Below are positions 1-6,866 of a stretch of DNA of 6,963 nucleotides, in pieces. Source of the DNA: Thermoflavifilum sp. GTDB lineage: Bacteria; Bacteroidota; Bacteroidia; Chitinophagales; Chitinophagaceae. The first letter of the stretch is position 1, and every line of letters begins with the position of its first letter. Position numbers and translations under genes: made by a program. The DNA is taken from assembly GCA_019683625.1 (NCBI GenBank), contig JADGHY010000110.1:1-6963 (forward strand). Direction: 5' to 3'. The notes beneath the pieces are model-generated. The model worked only from the letters and a program-made list of their open reading frames with translations, did not search any database and was not told the origin of the DNA.

Positions 1-70
1 AATCTGATTGGCTGTAGCCAGGCTTGCAAGCCAGCATGAGCGAGATAGTGAGCAGGAGTATGTGTTTCAT
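1..70 (-). CDS. N-terminus of an exported protein, cut by the left edge
   Basis: Reading leftward from the ATG at 70-68, the frame is open for 23 codons to the window edge. The peptide starts MKHILLLTISLMLACK and continues PGYSQSD. It has a basic n-region (Lys2, His3), a hydrophobic core of about 12 residues, and then a polar stretch, so it looks like a Sec signal peptide. Two readings are possible. Signal peptidase I could cut near YSQ, an ending common in Bacteroidota. Alternatively Cys15 (in LMLAC) could be a lipidated cysteine, although Met at -3 and Leu at -2 are poor lipobox residues. The mature protein is outside the window, so no function can be given. The gene is divergent from the nucleotidyltransferase, with a 110 bp gap. 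A candidate -7 element lies about 25 bp upstream of the start. Confidence 0.6.
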   Translation of the reverse strand, partial: MKHILLLTISLMLACKPGYSQSD

Positions 71-94
71 GATACATCATTGCTTTTATTGCAT

Positions 95-102
95 CAAAAG
101 TA
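95..102 (-). promoter_or_regulatory. Candidate -7 element for the leftward gene
   Basis: On the minus strand this reads TACTTTTG, a full match to the Bacteroidota -7 consensus TAnnTTTG. It lies about 25 bp upstream of the start codon at 70. The nearest TTTG that could serve as the -33 element (132-129 on the minus strand) is 26 bp away. That is longer than the usual 19-21 bp, so only half of the promoter is well supported. Confidence 0.35.
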
Positions 103-134
103 ATAGAATAAACAGATAAAAAAATCCGCAAACG

Positions 135-164
135 TTGGATAAACACTTGCAGTCGTTATTTTTG
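135..164 (+). promoter_or_regulatory. Bacteroidota-type promoter for the nucleotidyltransferase-kinase operon
   Basis: A TTG at 135-137 is followed by exactly 19 bp and then TATTTTTG at 157-164. This fits the Bacteroidota primary sigma factor consensus (TTG, 19-21 bp, TAnnTTTG). Transcription would be expected to start around 170-172, only about 10 nt before the ATG at 181. No Shine-Dalgarno sequence occurs in that short leader, which is A/T-rich as is usual in this phylum. No operator-like inverted repeat is evident around it. Confidence 0.55.
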
Positions 165-180
165 TACCAAATCATATCAC

Positions 181-1089
181 ATGTCCAGGCCAACTTTATT
201 AATATTAGCAGCAGGCATTGCCAGTCGCTATGGAAGCATGAAACAGATTCAGCAATTTGGTCCGGGTGGGGAAACCATCATGGAATATTCCATTTATGAC
301 GCCATCAGGGCAGGGTTTGGCAAAGTGGTCTTCATCATCCGAAAAGATTTTGAAGAAGCATTTAAAAGCATCTTCGAGCCGAAATTAAAGGGTCGCATTC
401 CCACGGTTTATGTGTATCAGGAGATGGATAGTTTTTTGCCCGCCGGATTTCAGTTGCAGGTGCAGCGGGCCAAACCCTGGGGAACGGCTCATGCGGTATT
501 GTGTGCCCGGGATGCCATTCAAGAGCCTTTTGCGGTGATTAATGCCGACGATTATTATGGTCGGGAGGCCTTCGAAAAGATGGCCGATTTTTTACGGCAG
601 GAATGCAGTGCCAAGCGTTTTGCTGTATTGGGATACGAATTGGGAAACACGCTTTCCGATTATGGATCGGTATCGCGGGGGGTGTGTGAAGTAGATGCCC
701 AGGGCAATCTGAAACGCATTCAGGAACGTACCAAAGTATATCGGCAAGATGGGCAGATTGTGTATGAAGAAGACGGGCACAGATTTCCACTGCCGGCCAA
801 TACTCCCGTGTCTATGAATTTCTGGGGATTTCATCCGGCTTTTTTTGAAATAGCCGAACCTTTATTTCATCAGTTTGTGCATGCACATGCAAGCGATCCC
901 AAGGCCGAATTTTTGATTCCTGCAGCTGTAGATCACTTTATTCAGCAAGGCATGGGCACGGTGAAAGTGATTCCTACAGCATCACCCTGGTTTGGTGTAA
1001 CCTATAAGGAAGATGCACCCATGGTGATTGCCGGATTCAAAAAGCTGGTCGATGAAGGCGTGTATCCACCCATGCTATGGAAAACATAA
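181..1089 (+). CDS. Sugar-1-phosphate nucleotidyltransferase-like protein (NTP_transferase fold)
   Basis: This 302-residue cytoplasmic protein is predicted to join a sugar 1-phosphate to an NTP, giving a nucleotide sugar and pyrophosphate. The N-terminus (residues 9-21) is a diverged form of the nucleotide-binding loop, LAAGIASRYGSMK. It keeps Ala-Ala-Gly, the Arg and the Lys, but lacks the usual GTR...P...PK wording. PWGTAHAV (99-106) is the second nucleotide/base-contact motif. NADDYYG (121-127) supplies the metal-binding Asp. Later family blocks are PVSMNFWGFHP (209-219), KAEFLIP (241-247) and WFGVTYKED (270-278). The length suits a single-domain enzyme without the left-handed beta-helix acyltransferase tail of GlmU. 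ATG 181 is the only reasonable start: no upstream ATG is in frame before a stop at 109-111. The gene overlaps the next by 13 bp, so the two are probably translated together. The nucleotide and sugar are not determined by the sequence. The kinase neighbour suggests a hexosamine or hexose 1-phosphate, but this is inference. Confidence 0.88.
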   Translation: MSRPTLLILAAGIASRYGSMKQIQQFGPGGETIMEYSIYDAIRAGFGKVVFIIRKDFEEAFKSIFEPKLKGRIPTVYVYQEMDSFLPAGFQLQVQRAKPWGTAHAVLCARDAIQEPFAVINADDYYGREAFEKMADFLRQECSAKRFAVLGYELGNTLSDYGSVSRGVCEVDAQGNLKRIQERTKVYRQDGQIVYEEDGHRFPLPANTPVSMNFWGFHPAFFEIAEPLFHQFVHAHASDPKAEFLIPAAVDHFIQQGMGTVKVIPTASPWFGVTYKEDAPMVIAGFKKLVDEGVYPPMLWKT

Positions 1090-2153
1090 CTCTTGCTCCT
1101 GAAATTTATCGAGCATTCGGACTAGATCGGAATCGGTTTATAGCAAAGCGTTTTGGCCATGGCTATATCAACCGAACCTATTTGTTGCAATCTTCAAACG
1201 AAGAAAGTTATATCCTTCAGCGGATTAATACCCAGGTTTTCACCTCGCCAGAGGCTATTGCCAGCAATTACAGGCTGGCTGCCGATTTTTTAAAACGGCG
1301 TTATCCTGATTATCTATTTGTTGCACCCTTGCTAACTGTTGATCAGAAGGAATATTGCATCTGGAATGATGAATACTGGAGATTATTGCCCTACATTCCG
1401 CATACCCTTGCGCTGGACGCAGCCACAGCTCCGGAACAGGCCTATGAAGCAGCCCGCCAGTTTGGCCGGCTGACACGCTATCTTCACGATGCCCCCTTGC
1501 ATCAATTTCAGGTTGTGATTCCCAATTTTCATAACCTCACGCTCCGATATAGCCAGCTGCAGGAAGCGATTCGCAATGCCCGCGAAGAACGACGTGAGTA
1601 TGCCGAAGAACTGATAGAAGGCTTCCTCGATTATTCTTCCATTGCCATTCATTTTGAAGAAATCAAAACCGAGAAATCATTTCCCGATCGGCTTATTCAT
1701 CATGATGCCAAGATGAACAATGTGTTGCTCGATGAAAAAACTTTCAAAGGAATATGTGTCATTGACCTGGATACTTTAATGCCCGGCAAAATCATTTCTG
1801 ATCTGGGTGATATGATTCGTACCTATGTGAGTCCGGCATCGGAAGAAGAGCGCGATTTCAGCAAGATTGAGATTCGTGAATCTTATTTTGAAGCGTTGAT
1901 CCAGGGCTATCTTGATGAATTAAGGGATTTGCTTACCCCTGTGGAAAAAGAAGCTTTGTTTTACGCCGGTTTGTTTATGACTTATATGCAAGGTATCCGT
2001 TTCCTAACCGATTTTTTAAATGAAGATATTTACTATCCCATTCAATATCCGGAACATAATTTTTATCGAGCCAAGAATCAGCTGATCTTGCTGCAGCAGC
2101 TGATTGCCAAACAGGATACTTTGCAGGCCATCATTCGGAAACACCTGCATTAA
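1077..2153 (+). CDS. APH-fold sugar kinase, N-acetylhexosamine 1-kinase (NahK)-like
   Basis: This 358-residue soluble protein belongs to the aminoglycoside phosphotransferase (APH/choline kinase-like) family. The Gly-rich nucleotide loop is GHGYINRTYLL (28-38), and YILQRIN (45-51) follows as the next N-lobe block. The catalytic loop is HHDAKMNNVLLD (208-219), with catalytic Asp210 and metal-ligand Asn215. The DFG-equivalent is VIDLDTLMPGK (228-238), with Asp230 and Asp232, followed by DLGDMIR (242-248). The DLDT(L/V)MPG wording and the length of about 360 residues match NahK-type kinases, which phosphorylate GlcNAc/GalNAc at C1, better than antibiotic-resistance or homoserine kinases. The start codon lies inside the end of the nucleotidyltransferase gene (13 bp overlap, different frame), and no Shine-Dalgarno sequence precedes it. 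This points to translational coupling. Kinase followed by nucleotidyltransferase would give sugar to sugar-1-P to NDP-sugar. The exact sugar is unproven, and a resistance role is unlikely. The gene ends 3 bp from the convergent esterase gene. Confidence 0.87.
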   Translation: MENITLAPEIYRAFGLDRNRFIAKRFGHGYINRTYLLQSSNEESYILQRINTQVFTSPEAIASNYRLAADFLKRRYPDYLFVAPLLTVDQKEYCIWNDEYWRLLPYIPHTLALDAATAPEQAYEAARQFGRLTRYLHDAPLHQFQVVIPNFHNLTLRYSQLQEAIRNAREERREYAEELIEGFLDYSSIAIHFEEIKTEKSFPDRLIHHDAKMNNVLLDEKTFKGICVIDLDTLMPGKIISDLGDMIRTYVSPASEEERDFSKIEIRESYFEALIQGYLDELRDLLTPVEKEALFYAGLFMTYMQGIRFLTDFLNEDIYYPIQYPEHNFYRAKNQLILLQQLIAKQDTLQAIIRKHLH

Positions 2154-2156
2154 AGA

Positions 2157-3581
2157 TTAAGGAGCCGTTGTTGTCCATACCTGCCAATGATCTGTCCGGA
2201 AAGGCGAAGCGGGCAATCCGGCCCGGTTAAATAAATTGGGTATCGCCGTGTTGGAAAAGCCAAACCTAACGGCCACTGGATGGGCAATTTGGCGGTTCCA
2301 CACCACCAAGGTATTTTTCTCAACCTTAGCCTCTGCGGGAAGAAATTGCTGATCCTGGCCTGCAATGAAGATATCGGTTAATTGAGGGCCATGGATGACC
2401 AGTCCGTCGTCTGCAAAATCAAAATAGATGCGGATGCGGTTGCCTTCTATGCGCATGGAATCATACAGGGGGCCCGAGCAAATGATATCTGGCCGGTCAT
2501 ACGTTTTTGCCAACGCCCATCGGGCAAGCCTTTCACCCACATCTTGTTTGTCTTTCGGATGAATATCGCTGGTATCGCCCGTGATGTCGGTAGTGACCAC
2601 CAGGCCTGTGCGAGGCACATGGCGGTAAGTTTGGAGTTGAGCTTCTCTGATGAGGGCTCCGGCAAAAGGCGTCTGATATTGAAACGGAGCAATTTGCACA
2701 AAATAAAAAGGGAATTGTTTTTGCCACAGCTGTCGCCAACTTGCAATCATGCGGCTGAAAGCCTCTTCGTAAGTGAGCGGATTCTGGGTATTGGTTTCGC
2801 CCTGATACCAGATGACCCCGGCAATAGGGAGGAATTGCAGGGGTGCAATCATGGCGTTAAAGGCGAGGGCTGGCCGGGTGGGCCACCATTGGGCAACAGA
2901 CAGATGAGCTGCCGATGCAGCAAGAGCCGGATGATGGGCAAAGATGCTATCAGGCATCCAGGTCTCCACGGGCGTTCCTCCCCAGCACGATTCAATCAGT
3001 CCCACAGGCACATGCAGATGCTGGTGCAGGCTTCTCCCAAAGAAATATGCTACAGCGCTGAAATCGGCAAGTGTCTGAGGCGCACAAATTTCCCATTTGC
3101 CCCGCACCTCCAGTTGCGGACAAGCAGAGGTGATTTTATATACATGAAACAAACGGATCTCCGGAAACTGCATCCCTGTGGTCTCTTCCTGTTGTCTGGT
3201 GACGGGCGACCAGCTGGCACTGAATTCCATGTTGGATTGCCCGCCACAAAGCCAGGTTTCACCAATAAGAATATTGTGGATGGTAAGCGATTGATTGCCG
3301 TTGGAGATCATCAACTCGTAAGGGCCGCCGGCAGCCGGTGTTGGCAATTTTATTTCCCATCGGGCACCGGATGAAGCCTGCGTGTGGAGGGTATCTGTCA
3401 TCCAGCTGGCTTTTATCCATACCCGTTGACCTCCATCGGCCCAACCCCAGAGCCTGACTGTATCCCGTTGCTGCAAAACCATGTTGTCTGAAAAATAATC
3501 CGGAAGCCTGAGCTGTTGCGCAAAGGAAAATTGGCATATACCCAATATCATCAAGAGCGTAAGCCCTGCAAATCTTTTCAT
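2157..3581 (-). CDS. Exported SASA-family acetylesterase ('sialate O-acetylesterase')
   Basis: This 474-residue protein is predicted to remove O-acetyl groups from glycans in the periplasm or outside the cell. It begins MKRFAGLTLLMILGICQ, a typical signal peptide, with probable cleavage after FSFA (about residue 21). LPDYFSDNMVLQQ (26-38) is the conserved opening of the N-terminal beta domain. The SGNH-like catalytic domain shows GQSNM (114-118) with nucleophile Ser116, ESCWGGTPVETW (197-208), WYQGETN (258-264), and TSDIHP (337-342) with the expected Asp339/His341 pair. FNAMIAPL (241-248) is another family block. All expected catalytic positions are present, so the protein should be active. 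The length is near the short end of the family. 'Sialate' is an inherited family name: relatives (including carbohydrate esterase family CE20) also deacetylate plant hemicellulose, and no sialidase or nan genes are visible here. The gene is divergent from the beta-galactosidase with an 81 bp gap and convergent with the kinase. The first codon, ATG at 3581-3579, is supported by the signal peptide. Confidence 0.92.
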   Translation of the reverse strand: MKRFAGLTLLMILGICQFSFAQQLRLPDYFSDNMVLQQRDTVRLWGWADGGQRVWIKASWMTDTLHTQASSGARWEIKLPTPAAGGPYELMISNGNQSLTIHNILIGETWLCGGQSNMEFSASWSPVTRQQEETTGMQFPEIRLFHVYKITSACPQLEVRGKWEICAPQTLADFSAVAYFFGRSLHQHLHVPVGLIESCWGGTPVETWMPDSIFAHHPALAASAAHLSVAQWWPTRPALAFNAMIAPLQFLPIAGVIWYQGETNTQNPLTYEEAFSRMIASWRQLWQKQFPFYFVQIAPFQYQTPFAGALIREAQLQTYRHVPRTGLVVTTDITGDTSDIHPKDKQDVGERLARWALAKTYDRPDIICSGPLYDSMRIEGNRIRIYFDFADDGLVIHGPQLTDIFIAGQDQQFLPAEAKVEKNTLVVWNRQIAHPVAVRFGFSNTAIPNLFNRAGLPASPFRTDHWQVWTTTAP

Positions 3582-3604
3582 AGCTTATTTTTAAGTGAAG
3601 ATAA

Positions 3605-3612
3605 AAAATGTA
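3605..3612 (-). promoter_or_regulatory. Weak candidate -7 element for the esterase gene
   Basis: The minus strand reads TACATTTT here, 7 of 8 against TAnnTTTG, about 24 bp before the esterase ATG. The nearest upstream TTG on that strand (3639-3637) leaves a 24 bp spacer, longer than the usual 19-21 bp. The position is reasonable but the match is incomplete, so this is only a candidate. Confidence 0.25.
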
Positions 3613-3622
3613 TGTGCACTAA

Positions 3623-3654
3623 TTGATAGCACGCTTCAAATTGTCTTACCTTAA
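3623..3654 (+). promoter_or_regulatory. Candidate Bacteroidota promoter for the beta-galactosidase gene
   Basis: TTG at 3623-3625, a 21 bp spacer, and TACCTTAA at 3647-3654 give a 6-of-8 match to TAnnTTTG at an acceptable distance. If used, transcription would begin near 3661, only a few bases before the start codon, giving an almost leaderless mRNA. No Shine-Dalgarno sequence is present. A short inverted pair, GTGC (3614-3617) and GCAC (3629-3632), spans the upstream end but is too small to call an operator. Confidence 0.4.
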
Positions 3655-3665
3655 AAAAACTTGTG

Positions 3666-6600
3666 ATGATCAACAAACGGTTTACATTTTTGGTGAGGGT
3701 TTGCTGGATAGGGATGATGTTGCCCTTGATGGTTTCATTTTCTACTGCCCAGGCCCAACAAGCCGAGCCACCAGCCTATTGGGAAGACGAGCAGATAAAT
3801 GCCTACCATCGTGAACCCATGCATGTTTCTTATTTTGCCTATGAAAATAGAGCGCTAGCTTTGCAGGATGATCCGGCGCAATCGGCAAATTTTCTGTCGT
3901 TAAATGGCTTATGGAAATTCAAATGGGTGGATAAGCCCGACGATCGCCCATTAGGGTTTTGGAAAACAGATTATGATGATCATCTTTGGCCAGATTTTCA
4001 GGTACCTGCCACCTGGGAATTACATGGTTATGGCATTCCCATTTACACCAATATTCGTTATGATTTTGATTATCTCATCAAACCCGATCCGCCACATGTG
4101 CCCCATCAGTACAATCCGGTAGGTTCTTATCGGCGATGGGTGCGTGTTCCTGCATCCTGGCAGGGTAAAAAAATTTATCTGCATTTTGGAGCCGTGCGTT
4201 CGGCATTTTATGTGTGGGTTAATGGCCAATGGGTAGGATATAGCGAGGACAGCAAGTTGCCGGCTGAATTTGATATCACCAATGAAGTAAAGCCTGGTAC
4301 ATCCAATTTAATTGCATTTCAAGTCTATCGGTGGAGCGATGGCAGCTATATGGAAGATCAGGATATGTGGCGCCTGGCAGGGGTGAATCGGGACGTGTAT
4401 TTGTTTGCCCGTAATCCGGTTCATATCCGCAATGTGGAAATTATTCCTGATCTGGTGCATCAATACCGCGATGGTTTGCTGCATCTGAAGCTTGATTTCC
4501 CAGACAATGCTGATCCGGCATTGCCACATTATCGGGTACAGATTGAATTATTGGATAGCGCCCTTCATACCGTAGTTCACAAAACTGTTTCGTTGGCCGA
4601 CAGCAATCGCTTTCAACATATACAGCTTTCCCTGCGCAATCCGCATAAATGGACAGCCGAAACGCCTTATCTATACACCGTGCTGGTTACGCTGTTAGAC
4701 CCTCGCGGCCAAACGATTGAAGTGATCCCCCAACACACGGGATTCAGAAAAGTGGAAATCAAAAATGGTGTGCTCTATGTAAATGGCAAAGCCATCCTGA
4801 TTAAAGGCGTAAACCGCCATGAAATGGATCCTTACACCGGGCAATATGTTTCGCGTGAACGCATGTTGCAGGATATCCGCATCATGAAAGAAAATAATAT
4901 TAATGCGGTGCGCACTTCCCATTATCCCAATGACCCGTACTGGTATAAGTTGTGTGATCAATATGGGCTTTATGTGGTGGATGAAGCCAATCTGGAAACT
5001 CATGGTATGGGATTTGGCGCAAATTCCTTATCCAAAAAGTCGGCCTGGTTCCTGCAACATTTTCAACGTGATTCCCGGCTTATCGAAAGAGATATCAATC
5101 ATCCATCCGTAATCATTTGGTCAATGGGAAATGAAGCGGGTATGGGCATTAATTTTGAAAAATGTTATCAGTGGATGAAACAACGTGACCCTTCCCGCCC
5201 CGTTGAATACGAACCAGCCAGTGCTACACCATATTCCGATGTGTATTGCCCCATGTATCCCACACCTGAAGAGATGGTGCATCATGTAAAATATGATACA
5301 GGAAGCAATCAGAAACCTTTTATTCTGGTTGAGTATGCCCATGCGATGGGGAACACCGATGGTAATTTCCAGGATTATTGGGATACGATTCGCAAATATT
5401 ATCCTCGCATGCAGGGAGGTTATATTTGGGATTTTGTGGATCAGGCTTTCTTTAAGATCACCGATCGGGGTGACACGATATGGGCCTATGGAGGTGATTA
5501 TGGTGTGGATATGCCCAGTGATTTTAATTTCAATTGCAATGGACTGGTAGCACCCGATCGCAGCCTGCATCCTCAAATGCTGGAAGTTAAACACCAGTAC
5601 CAGAATATCCATACTTTCCCCCAAAACCTTGCTAATGGAGATATTGCCGTCTTCAATGAAAACTTTTTCACTGACCTTTCTCATGTGTATCTGATCTGGC
5701 AGCTGGTGGGCGATGGCAAGGTGATTGACTCCGGCCGCATCAACACCATCATCGCGAATCCACATGATACGGCATGGCTGCATATCCCTTATCATTTACC
5801 CTCAGCGGGCTATCAGGAATTATTCCTGAATTGCTATTACAAAACCAAAGCAGCATCTGGATTGATACCGGCCGATTGGGAAATTGCTAAGGATCAGCTG
5901 AAGATAAAAGGCAATTGGCCTGAGCAGGCCACCATCAAGCCTTCGGGTAACATACACGTGCAGCTCACACCCAAGCAGATTGTGCTGAGCAATGATCACA
6001 TGCATATCGCTTTCAACAGGCTTGACGGATTGCTGCACGAATATGAGGTGAATGGAGTGAAATTGTTATTGCCCCCCTTCACGCTCAGACCTAATTTCTG
6101 GCGTCCGCCTACCGATAATGATATGGGAGCAGGCTTGCAAGCGAAACTGATTAATTGGAAGCGGGCGAGCCACAATCAGGTACTTTTGCATACAAAGATC
6201 GATACTTCTGCAACAGGATTGATAGGGCTGCATATGCGATATGCTTTACCCGATGTATTTGCGCAGCTGCAACTCGATTATGCGATCAATGGCAATGGAG
6301 AAATTCAGGTGCAGCAAAGCCTTTATGCCGATACTACCCGGCAAGTGCCTATGATGTTTAAGTTCGGCATGCAAATGGTTTTGCCCCAATCATTTCATGT
6401 CATGCAATGGTATGGCAGAGGACCCGATGAGAATTACTGGGATCGGAAAGATGCTGCTTTTGTGGGTTTGTATACTTCTACCGTAAGTGCCCAATTTCAT
6501 CCTTACATCCGGCCACAGGAAACCGGCAACAAAACGGATGTGCGGTGGGTGAAATTGATGGATGATGCAGGCAACGGCCTATGGATTTCCGGAGATACCC

Positions 6601-6866
6601 TCTTGAATGTTGAAGCCCGTCATTTTCTGGATGAAGATTTGGATGAAGGATTGCAGAAACATAATACACATGCAGGCGAATTAACACCCAGGCCCATGAC
6701 GGTGTTCAGTATTGACCTGCAACAAACCGGTGTGGGAGGAGTGAATTCATGGGGAGCCTGGCCTTTGCCGCAATACCGACTTAACTATAAAGATTATCAA
6801 TATCGTTTCATCATTCGTCCCATAGTGCACGATTCCTTTTCCCATGCCGCTGAGAAGAAGAGATGA
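3666..6866 (+). CDS. lacZ: Exported LacZ-type beta-galactosidase, glycoside hydrolase family 2
   Basis: This protein of 1066 residues (1067 if the GTG at 3663 is used; numbering below counts that GTG as 1) hydrolyses terminal beta-galactosides, probably in the periplasm. The signal peptide runs INKRF...FSTAQA, with cleavage near residue 31. The domains, in order, are a sugar-binding jelly roll (about 50-250), an Ig-like domain (about 252-365), a TIM barrel (about 367-650), a second beta domain (about 665-755) and the C-terminal Bgal small-chain domain (about 775-1052). Acid/base Glu491 lies in SMGNEAG and nucleophile Glu557 in VEYAHAMGN. Residues aligning with E. coli LacZ active-site residues are all present: Asn151 (N102), Asp226 (D201), His386 (H357), His420 (H391), Glu445/His447 (E416/H418), Phe623 and Asn626 (F601/N604) and Trp1030 (W999). 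The length is normal, with no frameshift. Unlike E. coli LacZ, it is exported. ATG 3666 is preferred over the adjacent GTG. Later ATGs (3714, 3717) would lose the basic n-region of the signal peptide. The gene is divergent from the esterase and may be co-regulated with it. Confidence 0.96.
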   Translation: MINKRFTFLVRVCWIGMMLPLMVSFSTAQAQQAEPPAYWEDEQINAYHREPMHVSYFAYENRALALQDDPAQSANFLSLNGLWKFKWVDKPDDRPLGFWKTDYDDHLWPDFQVPATWELHGYGIPIYTNIRYDFDYLIKPDPPHVPHQYNPVGSYRRWVRVPASWQGKKIYLHFGAVRSAFYVWVNGQWVGYSEDSKLPAEFDITNEVKPGTSNLIAFQVYRWSDGSYMEDQDMWRLAGVNRDVYLFARNPVHIRNVEIIPDLVHQYRDGLLHLKLDFPDNADPALPHYRVQIELLDSALHTVVHKTVSLADSNRFQHIQLSLRNPHKWTAETPYLYTVLVTLLDPRGQTIEVIPQHTGFRKVEIKNGVLYVNGKAILIKGVNRHEMDPYTGQYVSRERMLQDIRIMKENNINAVRTSHYPNDPYWYKLCDQYGLYVVDEANLETHGMGFGANSLSKKSAWFLQHFQRDSRLIERDINHPSVIIWSMGNEAGMGINFEKCYQWMKQRDPSRPVEYEPASATPYSDVYCPMYPTPEEMVHHVKYDTGSNQKPFILVEYAHAMGNTDGNFQDYWDTIRKYYPRMQGGYIWDFVDQAFFKITDRGDTIWAYGGDYGVDMPSDFNFNCNGLVAPDRSLHPQMLEVKHQYQNIHTFPQNLANGDIAVFNENFFTDLSHVYLIWQLVGDGKVIDSGRINTIIANPHDTAWLHIPYHLPSAGYQELFLNCYYKTKAASGLIPADWEIAKDQLKIKGNWPEQATIKPSGNIHVQLTPKQIVLSNDHMHIAFNRLDGLLHEYEVNGVKLLLPPFTLRPNFWRPPTDNDMGAGLQAKLINWKRASHNQVLLHTKIDTSATGLIGLHMRYALPDVFAQLQLDYAINGNGEIQVQQSLYADTTRQVPMMFKFGMQMVLPQSFHVMQWYGRGPDENYWDRKDAAFVGLYTSTVSAQFHPYIRPQETGNKTDVRWVKLMDDAGNGLWISGDTLLNVEARHFLDEDLDEGLQKHNTHAGELTPRPMTVFSIDLQQTGVGGVNSWGAWPLPQYRLNYKDYQYRFIIRPIVHDSFSHAAEKKR

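Noticed and set aside
21..32. Perfect 12 bp palindrome GGCTTGCAAGCC, with a near copy (AGGCTTGCAAGC) inside the beta-galactosidase gene around 6131-6142
   Set aside because: Both copies lie in coding sequence and a third was not seen. A pair of this length is compatible with chance, and neither sits where an operator would be expected.
1077..2153. Aminoglycoside-resistance phosphotransferase
   Set aside because: The fold is shared, but the DLDTLMPG motif, the length and the pairing with a nucleotidyltransferase favour a sugar 1-kinase.
2382..3374. 330-codon open frame on the plus strand, antisense to the esterase
   Set aside because: The minus-strand frame has a signal peptide and every catalytic motif of a known family. 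The antisense translation is Arg/Cys/His-rich in places with no recognisable domain, and its length follows from the coding bias of the opposite strand.
3614..3632. GTGC...GCAC inverted pair in the esterase/beta-galactosidase intergenic region
   Set aside because: Only 4 bp per arm with an 11 bp spacer and no extension of the symmetry. Not enough for an operator call.
5121..5795. 224-codon open frame on the minus strand inside the beta-galactosidase gene
   Set aside because: It lies antisense to the GH2 catalytic domain and the following beta domain. Its Ile/His-rich translation is typical of a shadow frame, with no recognisable motif or start context.
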